A DNA stretch of 26,424 nt, taken from RGIG426 sp045600765 (GTDB taxonomy: Bacteria; Bacillota; Clostridia; Oscillospirales; Acutalibacteraceae). Made by a program: the position numbers and the translations under genes. This document shows, piece by piece, positions 16,952-24,084 of the stretch. The stretch spans positions 1-26,424 of the forward strand of contig JAZRYM010000072.1 of assembly GCA_045600765.1 (NCBI GenBank), given 5' to 3'. The notes beneath the pieces are model-generated. The model was not told where the DNA came from. It saw nothing but the letters and a program-made list of their open reading frames with translations, and did no database searches. Within the stretch, counting starts at the first letter, position 1. Each line of letters starts with the position of its first letter.

Positions 16952-17803
16952 TTACAGAATATCCGCAATTTGCTTGCGGGTACGGTTGTAGTTCCACGCG
17001 CCGAGCAGGAGAATGATTACCAATTCGGCGAAGAAAATCACGTTTTCCCACAGCGCGGAGGTCATCACATGACCGTCAGCGCAGGAGACGGATTGTTGCC
17101 AGAACCACTCACCGTAAAGGAATGTCTTGCGATAGCCGTTGATGAAATAGGTGATGGGGTTGAAATACATCACGTGGCGCAACACGGGGTTTTCCAGCGC
17201 GTAAGTATCAAACAGCGTGCCCGATACCCAAAACAGCATCGTCAGCGTGGAGTTGACGAGGTTTTCAAAGTCGCGGCTGAATACCGCGAGTGGCGCGTTA
17301 AACCACGAAAGTCCGAGGAAGAAAAGGAACATCAGCGGCGCATAGAAGAAGAATTGCACGTTTTGCGCCATCGGTGCGGCGCCGCCGGTGAGCATCAGCA
17401 CAAGATACATCAGCACGGTTAAAATCAGCTGAATGTAGAACTTGGACAGGTTCGTGAACGTCATAATGGTGGAGACGGGGTAGGAGATTTTCGTTACAAA
17501 CTGGCTGTTCGTGCGGATACATTTCGTACCGAACAGAATACTGTCGTTCATAAAGAACCAGGGGATATACCCGACGAGCAAGAACGAAAACACCCCGAAC
17601 GCACCGTGTCGTTCGCTTCCGGCGCGCAGTCCGAGCGCAAACAAAAACCACAAGGCGAAAAGGGTGCACATGGGTTTAATGACCGCCCACGCAAAGCCGA
17701 GAAACGCGCCTTTGTAGGTTTTGATGAGTTCATTTTTTGAGAGCAGAAAGATTTGTTTGCCGAAATGGCGGTGTTCTTTGATAATTCGGAACAAACGAAC
17801 CAC
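16952..17803 (-). CDS. ABC-2 type permease for polysaccharide/teichoic acid export (TagG/Wzm-like)
   Basis: The 283-aa protein begins with a short cytoplasmic segment containing LSKNELIKTYKGAFLG, the hallmark of TagG/Wzm permeases, followed by about six hydrophobic helices and FNPITYFINGYR near the C-terminus. It is the membrane half of the exporter with the ATPase downstream. It is the first gene of the minus-strand operon and lies behind a consensus promoter. I set the start at GTG 17803, but AGGAG is only 2 nt away from it; a TTG at 17794 with a better gap (11 nt) is an alternative and removes three residues. Confidence 0.9.
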   Translation of the reverse strand: MVRLFRIIKEHRHFGKQIFLLSKNELIKTYKGAFLGFAWAVIKPMCTLFALWFLFALGLRAGSERHGAFGVFSFLLVGYIPWFFMNDSILFGTKCIRTNSQFVTKISYPVSTIMTFTNLSKFYIQLILTVLMYLVLMLTGGAAPMAQNVQFFFYAPLMFLFFLGLSWFNAPLAVFSRDFENLVNSTLTMLFWVSGTLFDTYALENPVLRHVMYFNPITYFINGYRKTFLYGEWFWQQSVSCADGHVMTSALWENVIFFAELVIILLLGAWNYNRTRKQIADIL

Positions 17804-17822
17804 ATCTCCTTACATAATTAAA

Positions 17823-17846
17823 ATCTTTGTTTTTACATACAAAGAT
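17823..17846 (-). promoter_or_regulatory. Hairpin at the 5' end of the wall-polymer operon leader
   Basis: Arms of 8 bp (17823-17830 and 17839-17846) with an 8-nt loop sit between the -10 box and the ribosome-binding site. It could stabilise the mRNA 5' end or serve as an operator; the sequence alone does not decide. No riboswitch-like core is visible in this short leader. Confidence 0.4.
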
Positions 17847-17875
17847 AGTATACCGAATTTTTCCCGTTTTGTCAA
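17847..17875 (-). promoter_or_regulatory. Sigma-A promoter for the wall-polymer operon
   Basis: On the minus strand TTGACA (17870-17875) and TATACT (17847-17852) are separated by 17 nt. The expected start of transcription is near 17840, so the leader is about 37 nt. The first transcribed bases overlap a hairpin (ATCTTTGT/ACAAAGAT, 17823-17846). Confidence 0.88.
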
Positions 17876-17910
17876 CGAATTCCAAGCAAAAATAGGTTAC
17901 AAAAATGAAA

Positions 17911-17938
17911 GAAACCCGCCGCAAAAGCGGCGGGTTTC
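17911..17938 (-). terminator. Intrinsic terminator after nagB
   Basis: A perfect 12-bp stem (GAAACCCGCCGC and its complement at 17927-17938) with an AAAA loop as written on the + strand. On the minus strand it is followed by TTTCATTTTTG. It separates nagB from the wall-polymer promoter just downstream. Confidence 0.9.
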
Positions 17939-17951
17939 GGAAAGTCGAATC

Positions 17952-18677
17952 TTACAGCATCGAAGCGGCATCTTTGTCGCAGATGACGGTCACATTCGGA
18001 TGGAGTTGCAGAATCGACGCCGGGCATTTCGGGTCGATTTCGCCATAAATCATATCGTGGACAGCCTGCGCTTTGCCGGCGCCGGTGGCAACGAGGACGA
18101 TGGCTTTGGATTTCATGATGGTGCCGATACCCATGGTCACCGCCTGACGCGGCACGTCCGCGCTGCTCGCGAAGAAACGGGTGTTGGCTTCGATGGTACG
18201 GGCAGTCAGCGACACCACGTGCGTTTTCGCGGCGAAGGTGTCCGCCGGCTCGTTGAACGCGATGTGGCCGTTGTGGCCGATACCGAGGATTTGCAGATCC
18301 ACGCCGCCGGCAGCTTCAATAGCCGCTTCGTACTGGGCGCATTCCGCTTCGAGGTCATCCGCCGTGCCGCAGAGAACGTGGATGCTCTCTTCCGGGACGT
18401 TGATGGAGTTGAACAGATTGTCGTGCATGAAGTAGTAGTAGCTCTGGTCATGCTCGTGGGTGAGACCGACGTACTCGTCGAGGTTGAAGGTGGTCACTTT
18501 GGAGTAGTCCACGGTGCCCTCTTTGAAGTAGTTAATCATAGCGTTGTAGGTCGGGATGGGAGTAGAACCGGTAGCGAGACCGAGCACGCAGTTCGGTTTT
18601 TCGAGAACGCGAGCCGCAAACATAGCGGCGGCGGCTTTGCCGATGGTTTCGGCGTCTTTATACACTTTGACGACCAT
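17952..18677 (-). CDS. nagB: Glucosamine-6-phosphate deaminase
   Basis: NagB converts glucosamine-6-phosphate to fructose-6-phosphate and ammonia, linking amino-sugar turnover to glycolysis. The 241-aa protein has LATGSTP, the NLDEYVG segment with acidic active-site residues, and GIGHNGHIAFNEP with the catalytic histidine. Its length matches the shorter Firmicute/B. subtilis form without the C-terminal allosteric extension of the E. coli enzyme (266 aa). It starts at ATG 18677 after GAAAGGAAG. It is monocistronic: its own terminator follows and a divergent gene lies upstream. It sits between two surface-sugar operons and would influence the amino-sugar pool available for wall synthesis. Confidence 0.95.
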   Translation of the reverse strand: MVVKVYKDAETIGKAAAAMFAARVLEKPNCVLGLATGSTPIPTYNAMINYFKEGTVDYSKVTTFNLDEYVGLTHEHDQSYYYFMHDNLFNSINVPEESIHVLCGTADDLEAECAQYEAAIEAAGGVDLQILGIGHNGHIAFNEPADTFAAKTHVVSLTARTIEANTRFFASSADVPRQAVTMGIGTIMKSKAIVLVATGAGKAQAVHDMIYGEIDPKCPASILQLHPNVTVICDKDAASML

Positions 18678-18708
18678 TTTGAAAACTTCCTTTCATATTT
18701 GCGCCGAG

Positions 18709-18735
18709 GCGCGATTGATACGTATATTATCGCGC
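18709..18735. promoter_or_regulatory. Inverted repeat in the nagB promoter region, candidate operator
   Basis: GCGCGAT (18709-18715) and ATCGCGC (18729-18735) are exact inverted arms 13 nt apart. On the minus strand GATAAT, a plausible nagB -10 box, lies inside the right arm, but no good -35 box is visible. The arrangement suits a repressor site such as one for a GntR-type amino-sugar regulator, but no known consensus is matched. Confidence 0.35.
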
Positions 18736-18867
18736 ATTTTACGAAAAATTCCCATACGTTTTCGGTCGTTTTTTTTGCATTTTATGGTATTTTTGCGCCA
18801 CCAAAACGAAAAAGGCGAAAAGGGACAAAAAATCGACATTTTTTTATTATAAAATGTGAAAAATATA

Positions 18868-18896
18868 TAGACATATAGAGAAAAAAGGGGTATAAT
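18868..18896 (+). promoter_or_regulatory. Sigma-A promoter for the rfb sugar-nucleotide operon
   Basis: TAGACA (18868-18873) and TATAAT (18891-18896) are 17 nt apart in an AT-rich stretch. An interrupted palindrome GACAT-N7-ATGTC (18897-18913) lies right at the expected transcription start and may be an operator. The leader to rfbF is about 50 nt. Confidence 0.82.
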
Positions 18897-18955
18897 GACA
18901 TCATATATATGTCCGCGTATCATCCAGACAACAAAAACCAAGGAGGATTTTGAAA

Positions 18956-19729
18956 ATGAAAGTTGTTATTCTTGCCGGTGGATTCGGCACACGTATCGCA
19001 GAGGAAAGCCACACCGTTCCGAAACCGATGATTGAAATCGGCGGTCGTCCGATTTTGTGGCATATTATGAAAAGCTATTCGGCGCAAGGCTTCAACGATT
19101 TTATCATCTGCTGCGGCTACAAACAGCACGTGATTAAAGAGTTCTTCGCCAACTACTATTTGCACACGACCGACGTGACCTTTGATTTCGCAAGCGACAA
19201 CAAAATGACGGTGCACAACAGTATGTCTGAGCCGTGGAAAGTGACGCTGGTGGACACCGGGCTTAACACGATGACGGGCGGCCGTGTGCGCCGCATCAAA
19301 GAGTATGTCGGCGACGAGCCGTTTATGCTGACCTACGGCGACAGCGTTTCCGACGTGGACTTTAACGCGTTGCTCACCTACCACAAATCGCAGGGGAGAA
19401 AAGCCACCTTGACCGCGGTGCACGCCGGTCAGCGTTTCGGTGTGCTCGGTCTCGGTGACAAAGGCGACGTTGCGGCGTTCCGTGAAAAACGCGACGTGGA
19501 CGGCAGCTGGATTAACGGCGGCTTTATGGTGCTTGAACCGGCGGTGTTTGACCTGCTGATTGACGATACCACCGTGCTGGAACAAAAACCGATGGAGACG
19601 CTTGCGGAGACGGGCGAGCTGTCCGCGTTCCGTCACAGCGGCTTCTGGCATTGTATGGATACCCTGCGCGACAAACAGAATTTGGAAGCGATTTGGGAGA
19701 GCGGCGACGCGCCGTGGAAACGCTGGTAA
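18956..19729 (+). CDS. rfbF: Glucose-1-phosphate cytidylyltransferase
   Basis: RfbF (DdhA) makes CDP-glucose from CTP and glucose-1-phosphate, the first step to CDP-3,6-dideoxyhexoses. The 257-aa protein has LAGGFGTRIAEES with the CTP-binding loop, VPKPMIEIGG with a catalytic Lys, LTYGDSVSDVD and the WINGGFMV segment, all typical of this enzyme rather than of RfbA. I chose ATG 18956, 9 nt after AGGAGG (18941-18946), over an upstream TTG at 18950. It heads the operon behind a consensus promoter; rfbG follows after 34 nt. Identity is confident. Confidence 0.95.
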   Translation: MKVVILAGGFGTRIAEESHTVPKPMIEIGGRPILWHIMKSYSAQGFNDFIICCGYKQHVIKEFFANYYLHTTDVTFDFASDNKMTVHNSMSEPWKVTLVDTGLNTMTGGRVRRIKEYVGDEPFMLTYGDSVSDVDFNALLTYHKSQGRKATLTAVHAGQRFGVLGLGDKGDVAAFREKRDVDGSWINGGFMVLEPAVFDLLIDDTTVLEQKPMETLAETGELSAFRHSGFWHCMDTLRDKQNLEAIWESGDAPWKRW

Positions 19730-19763
19730 TCTACTAAAATACAAACGAAAGCGAGTGTTCCGA

Positions 19764-20828
19764 ATGGATTTGAGTTATTTTCGCGGTAAGCGTGTGTTTT
19801 TGACCGGTCACACCGGATTCAAAGGCGCGTGGTTGTCCCGCATTTTGCAAAACGCCGGTGCGATTGTCACCGGCTACGCCTTGGAGCCGGAGGAAAAATC
19901 CCTTTTCAAGCTGGCGAACATCGCCGAGGGAATGACCTCGGTGTATGGCGACGTGCGGGATTTTGACGCGATGAAAGCCGCGTTTGACCAGTGCGACCCG
20001 GAAATCGTGTTGCATTTGGCGGCGCAACCCATCGTGCGCGAAAGCTACAAGTGCCCCGTGTATACTTATGAAACCAACGTGATGGGTACCGTTCACCTGC
20101 TCGAATGTGTGCGGCAGGCGAAACACGTCGTGTCGGTGCTCAACGTGACGACCGACAAGGTGTATTTGAACCGCGAGGAGGAGACGGGCGACGGCTATCG
20201 TGAGGACGAGCCGCTTGACGGGTTTGATCCGTACGCTAACTCCAAATCCTGCTCGGAACTGGTGACCCACAGTTACATTCGCTCCTTTTTTGACAGCGCC
20301 GATGCGCCGGCGGTTTCGACCGCTCGCGCCGGCAACGTGATTGGCGGCGGCGACTTTGCGGTAGACCGCATTATCCCCGACTGCGTGCGCGCGGCGGAGG
20401 CGAAAACGCCCATTATCGTGCGGCATCCCCGCTCGGTGCGCCCGTATCAGCACGTGCTCGAACCGCTGTTCACCTATTTGATGATTGTGGAAGCGCAGGC
20501 GAAAGATAAGTCGGTTGCCGGATGCTACAACGTCGGCCCGGACAGTTGCGACTGCGTGGAGACGGGCAAACTCGTGGATTTGTTCGTGAATGCGTGGGGC
20601 GGCGGTATGACGTGGGAAAACCGCGACGACGGCGGCCCGCACGAGGCGACCTATCTGCGCCTTTGCTGTGATAAAGTGAAAGAGGTGTTTGGGTGGGAAC
20701 CCACCTGGCACATGGATACGACGGTGGAAAAAATCGTCGAATGGGAACAATGCCGCTTGAACGGCGGTGACGTGCGCGCTTGTATGGACAAGCAGGCGGC
20801 AGAATTTTTAGGAGGTATGAATCAATGA
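19764..20828 (+). CDS. rfbG: CDP-glucose 4,6-dehydratase
   Basis: RfbG (DdhB) is an NAD-dependent extended SDR that turns CDP-glucose into CDP-4-keto-6-deoxyglucose. The 354-aa protein shows TGHTGFKGAWL (the CDP-glucose dehydratase form of the Rossmann motif, near residue 14), LAAQPIV, NVTTDKVY and the catalytic YANSK. The start is ATG 19764, where MDLSYFRGKRVFLTG matches homologues; the open frame continues upstream into rfbF but that part is not coding. The ribosome-binding site is modest (GAAAGCGAG). The stop overlaps the rfbH start as ATGA, which suggests translational coupling of consecutive pathway enzymes. Confidence 0.95.
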   Translation: MDLSYFRGKRVFLTGHTGFKGAWLSRILQNAGAIVTGYALEPEEKSLFKLANIAEGMTSVYGDVRDFDAMKAAFDQCDPEIVLHLAAQPIVRESYKCPVYTYETNVMGTVHLLECVRQAKHVVSVLNVTTDKVYLNREEETGDGYREDEPLDGFDPYANSKSCSELVTHSYIRSFFDSADAPAVSTARAGNVIGGGDFAVDRIIPDCVRAAEAKTPIIVRHPRSVRPYQHVLEPLFTYLMIVEAQAKDKSVAGCYNVGPDSCDCVETGKLVDLFVNAWGGGMTWENRDDGGPHEATYLRLCCDKVKEVFGWEPTWHMDTTVEKIVEWEQCRLNGGDVRACMDKQAAEFLGGMNQ

Positions 20829-22162
20829 GCGAGAAGAAAACCGAGGCGCAAGCCCGTCAGGAAATTTTGGAGATGGTGGCGGACTATTGCCGCACTTACC
20901 ATAAGAAAAAAGAGTATGAAAAAGGCGACCGTATCCCGTATGCGTCGCGTGTGTACGACGAGGCGGAAATGGTCAACCTCGTAGACAGTTCGCTGGAATT
21001 TTGGCTGACCGCCGGTCGCTATACCGACGAGTTTGAGGAAAAACTCGCCGCATATCTCGGCGTGCCGTATGCCTGCCTTGTCAACTCCGGGTCGAGCGCC
21101 AACTTGCTCGCTTTTATGACGTTGACGTCGCCGTTGCTCGGCGACCGTCGCGTGCGTCCCGGCGACGAGGTGATTACCGTTGCCGCCGGTTTCCCGACCA
21201 CCGTGACGCCCATTATCCAATACGGTGCGGTGCCGGTGTTCGTGGACGTGACCATTCCGGAATACAACATCGACGTGACCAAACTGGAAGCGGCGGTGTC
21301 GGACAAAACCAAAGCGGTGATGCTCGCGCATACGCTCGGTATGCCGTTTGATGTGGAAGCGGTGAAAGCGTTCTGCGACAAGCACAACTTGTGGCTCGTT
21401 GAGGATAACTGCGACGCGCTCGGCTCGGAAGTGTTGGTGGACGGCAAATTGCAAAAAACCGGCACGGTGGGCGACCTCGGCACGAGCAGTTTCTACCCGC
21501 CGCACCATATGACGATGGGCGAGGGCGGCGCCGTGTATACGAAAAACCCGCTTCTTGCCAAAGTAATGCGTTCGATGCGCGACTGGGGTCGCGATTGCGT
21601 TTGCCGCTCCGGGCAGGACAACCGTTGCAAACACCGTTTCGACGGGCAGTACGGCGAATTGCCGCGCGGTTATGACCACAAATACGTCTATTCCCATTTC
21701 GGCTACAACCTGAAAGCCACCGATATGCAAGCGGCGGTCGGTTGCGCTCAAATCGAGAAATTCCCCTCGTTTGTGGAGCGTCGCCGTCACAATTTTGCCT
21801 ATCTGTATGAAAAGCTCAAAGGCGCCGAGGACAAATTGATTTTGCCGAAAGCGCTCGACGGAAGCAATCCGTCTTGGTTCGGCTTTATGCTCACCTGCAA
21901 AGAAGGGGTTGACCGCGAAAAGGTTGTGCCGTATATCGAGAGCAAAGGGGTGCAAACCCGTATGCTGTTCGCCGGCAACCTCACGCGCCATCCCTGCTTT
22001 GACGAGATGCGCGCATCGGGCACCGGCTACCGCGTGGTGGGCGACCTCAAAAACACGGATGAAATTATGCGCCGCACTTTCTGGGTGGGTGTCTATCCCG
22101 GAATGACCGACGCGATGCTCGATACCATGGCAGAAGTGATTTTAGAGGCCCTCAACGCCTGA
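20825..22162 (+). CDS. rfbH: CDP-4-keto-6-deoxyglucose 3-dehydrase (E1)
   Basis: RfbH (DdhC, E1) removes the C3 hydroxyl of CDP-4-keto-6-deoxyglucose using PMP and a [2Fe-2S] cluster. The 445-aa protein has the aminotransferase fold with GSSAN near 89 and VEDNCDALG at 192-200. In place of the usual PLP lysine it has SFYPPHH (His227/228), the known E1 change. Cysteines 258, 260 and 268 give the C-x-C-x7-C cluster motif, with Cys196 as the likely fourth ligand. It starts at ATG 20825 after GGAGG (20811-20815), overlapping the rfbG stop. The reductase partner E3 (RfbI/DdhD) is not in the window. Confidence 0.95.
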   Translation: MSEKKTEAQARQEILEMVADYCRTYHKKKEYEKGDRIPYASRVYDEAEMVNLVDSSLEFWLTAGRYTDEFEEKLAAYLGVPYACLVNSGSSANLLAFMTLTSPLLGDRRVRPGDEVITVAAGFPTTVTPIIQYGAVPVFVDVTIPEYNIDVTKLEAAVSDKTKAVMLAHTLGMPFDVEAVKAFCDKHNLWLVEDNCDALGSEVLVDGKLQKTGTVGDLGTSSFYPPHHMTMGEGGAVYTKNPLLAKVMRSMRDWGRDCVCRSGQDNRCKHRFDGQYGELPRGYDHKYVYSHFGYNLKATDMQAAVGCAQIEKFPSFVERRRHNFAYLYEKLKGAEDKLILPKALDGSNPSWFGFMLTCKEGVDREKVVPYIESKGVQTRMLFAGNLTRHPCFDEMRASGTGYRVVGDLKNTDEIMRRTFWVGVYPGMTDAMLDTMAEVILEALNA

Positions 22163-22178
22163 AAGGAAGCGCTGTAAA

Positions 22179-23150
22179 ATGAGCGAACAGAGGAAAACAA
22201 TTTCCATTATGGTTCCTTGCTACAACGAGGAAGAAAACGTCGTTCCGCTGTCCAAAGCAATCATCGAAACGATTGAGACGGAACTCCCCGCCTACGACTA
22301 CGAACTGTTGTTTATCGACAACTGTTCCAGGGATAACACGCAGGCGCTCATTCGGGAACTGTGCCGTCAAAACCCGAAAATCAAGGCGATTTTCAACGCC
22401 AAGAACTTCGGGCAATTCAACTCGCCGTATCACGGAATGTGCCAGACGACGGGCGATTGCACCATCACGATGTGTGCCGATTTCCAAGACCCGGTGGAGA
22501 TGATTCCGCAATTTATCAAGAAGTGGGAAGAGGGGTACAAAATCGTCTGCGGCATCAAAACGTCCAGCCGTGAAAACCCCGTGATGTATTTCCTGCGCTC
22601 TTGCTACTACCGCACCATTAAAAAGATGTCCTCTGTCGAGATGATTGAGCATTTCACCGGTTTCGGTCTTTATGACAAACGGTTTATCGACGTGCTCCGC
22701 GACCTGAACGACCCCACGCCGTTCATTCGCGGTATTGTGGCGGAACTCGGGTTTAAGCGGTGCGACGTGGAATACACCCAACCGAAACGCCGTGGCGGGA
22801 AATCCAAAAACAACTGGTACAGCCTCTATGACGCGGCGATGTTGTCCTTTACATCCTACACAAAAATCGGTTTGCGTATTGCGACCTTTTTCGGGTTCGG
22901 ACTGTCGGCACTCAGTTTGCTTGCCGCGCTGATTTACCTCGTTTTGAAACTGCTGTACTGGAATCGCTTTCCCGCCGGAACGACACCGATTTTGCTCGCC
23001 GTGTTGTTGCTCGGGTCGATTCAACTGTTCTTTATCGGTTTGCTCGGCGAATACATTTTGTCTATCAACCAGCGTTCGATGAAACGCCCGCTTGTGGTGG
23101 AGGAAGAACGCATCAATTTCCATAGTGAAAACAAGGGGGAGACGGAATGA
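22179..23150 (+). CDS. GT2 family glycosyltransferase, membrane-anchored (GtrB/DPM1-like)
   Basis: The 323-aa protein starts with a GT2 catalytic domain (about 1-225) carrying SIMVPCYNEEENV, DNCSRDNT, FNAKNFGQ and ADFQDP. Two C-terminal transmembrane helices (about 228-262 and 268-296) follow, with GLLGEYIL at the end. This architecture is typical of enzymes that load a sugar onto undecaprenyl phosphate, such as GtrB, for later transfer outside the membrane. The sugar cannot be read from sequence; its place between the CDP- and dTDP-sugar genes suggests a sugar from these pathways, or glucose. The start is ATG 22179 after GAAAGGAAG. Its stop overlaps rfbA as ATGA. Confidence 0.92.
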   Translation: MSEQRKTISIMVPCYNEEENVVPLSKAIIETIETELPAYDYELLFIDNCSRDNTQALIRELCRQNPKIKAIFNAKNFGQFNSPYHGMCQTTGDCTITMCADFQDPVEMIPQFIKKWEEGYKIVCGIKTSSRENPVMYFLRSCYYRTIKKMSSVEMIEHFTGFGLYDKRFIDVLRDLNDPTPFIRGIVAELGFKRCDVEYTQPKRRGGKSKNNWYSLYDAAMLSFTSYTKIGLRIATFFGFGLSALSLLAALIYLVLKLLYWNRFPAGTTPILLAVLLLGSIQLFFIGLLGEYILSINQRSMKRPLVVEEERINFHSENKGETE

Positions 23151-24034
23151 AAGGCATTATTTTGGCGGGTGGTTCGGGAACGCGCCTTTACCCGCTGACG
23201 ATGGTGACGTCGAAGCAACTGCTTCCCGTCTACGACAAGCCGATGATTTACTACCCGCTGTCCACGCTGATGCTTGCGGGCATTCGGGATATTCTCATCA
23301 TTTCCACTCCGCAAGATTTGCCGAACTTTCAGCGGCTTTTGGGCGACGGCTCGGCACTCGGTATCTCCCTTTCCTACAAAGAACAACCGTCGCCGGACGG
23401 TCTCGCGCAAGCGTTTTTGCTCGGTGAGGAGTTTATCGGCGACGACACGTGCGCGATGGTGCTCGGTGACAACATTTTCTACGGCAACGGGTTGCGCATT
23501 TTGCTCCACCAAGCGCTGATGGATGCCAAAGACGGCAAAGCGACCGTGTTCGGTTACTACGTCAAAAATCCCGAACGCTTCGGTGTAGTCAACTTCGATG
23601 AGAATCAGCGCGTGCTGTCCATTGAAGAAAAACCGAAACAACCGAAATCGAATTATTGCGTGACGGGATTGTATTTCTATGACAAGCGCGTGGTGGAATT
23701 CGCCAAAACGGTGAAACCGTCCGCTCGCGGCGAACTGGAAATTACCGACTTAAACAACCTGTACCTGCAAGAGGGTGACTTGAACGTGCAGTTGCTCGGG
23801 CGCGGCTATGCGTGGATGGATGCGGGCACGATTGACGCGCTCGCGGATGCCGGCGAATTTATCCGTATGGTGCAAACGCGGCAGGGGATGCTTGTTTCCG
23901 CTCCCGAAGAGGTTGCGTTTATCAACGGGTGGATTGATGCGGAAGACTTGCTCAAATCCGCTGAAAACTACGACAAATCGCTCTACGGCGAGCATTTGAA
24001 ACGCGTGGCGCAGGGCAAAGTCTACTACGGCTGA
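23147..24034 (+). CDS. rfbA: Glucose-1-phosphate thymidylyltransferase
   Basis: RfbA (RmlA) makes dTDP-glucose from dTTP and glucose-1-phosphate, the first step of dTDP-rhamnose and related sugars. The 295-aa protein has ILAGGSGTRLYPLT, KQLLPVYDKPMIYYPL, LGDNIFYG, EEKPKQPKSNY and GYAWMDAGT, which are diagnostic. The start overlaps the GT2 stop by ATGA with AGGGGGAG upstream. rfbB follows after 50 nt. Together they give dTDP-4-keto-6-deoxyglucose; rfbC and rfbD are not here. The gene is intact. Confidence 0.96.
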   Translation: MKGIILAGGSGTRLYPLTMVTSKQLLPVYDKPMIYYPLSTLMLAGIRDILIISTPQDLPNFQRLLGDGSALGISLSYKEQPSPDGLAQAFLLGEEFIGDDTCAMVLGDNIFYGNGLRILLHQALMDAKDGKATVFGYYVKNPERFGVVNFDENQRVLSIEEKPKQPKSNYCVTGLYFYDKRVVEFAKTVKPSARGELEITDLNNLYLQEGDLNVQLLGRGYAWMDAGTIDALADAGEFIRMVQTRQGMLVSAPEEVAFINGWIDAEDLLKSAENYDKSLYGEHLKRVAQGKVYYG

Positions 24035-24084
24035 AATTTCGGCTAACCTACAAAAATCAACCACGGCGGAAAGAAGGCTTTTTT

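Noticed and set aside
18836..18857. ACATTTT/AAAATGT hairpin upstream of the rfb promoter
   Set aside because: Seven A/T-rich base pairs in a very AT-rich stretch are easily due to chance.
19560..19763. N-terminal extension of rfbG into rfbF
   Set aside because: It overlaps rfbF out of frame; the Rossmann motif sits at the normal distance from ATG 19764.
20822..21991. 389-codon minus-strand frame opposite rfbH
   Set aside because: Antisense to a gene with complete catalytic motifs; product is His/Arg/Val-rich without a family signature.
22152..23123. 323-codon minus-strand frame opposite the GT2 gene
   Set aside because: Coextensive shadow of the GT2 gene; no motif.
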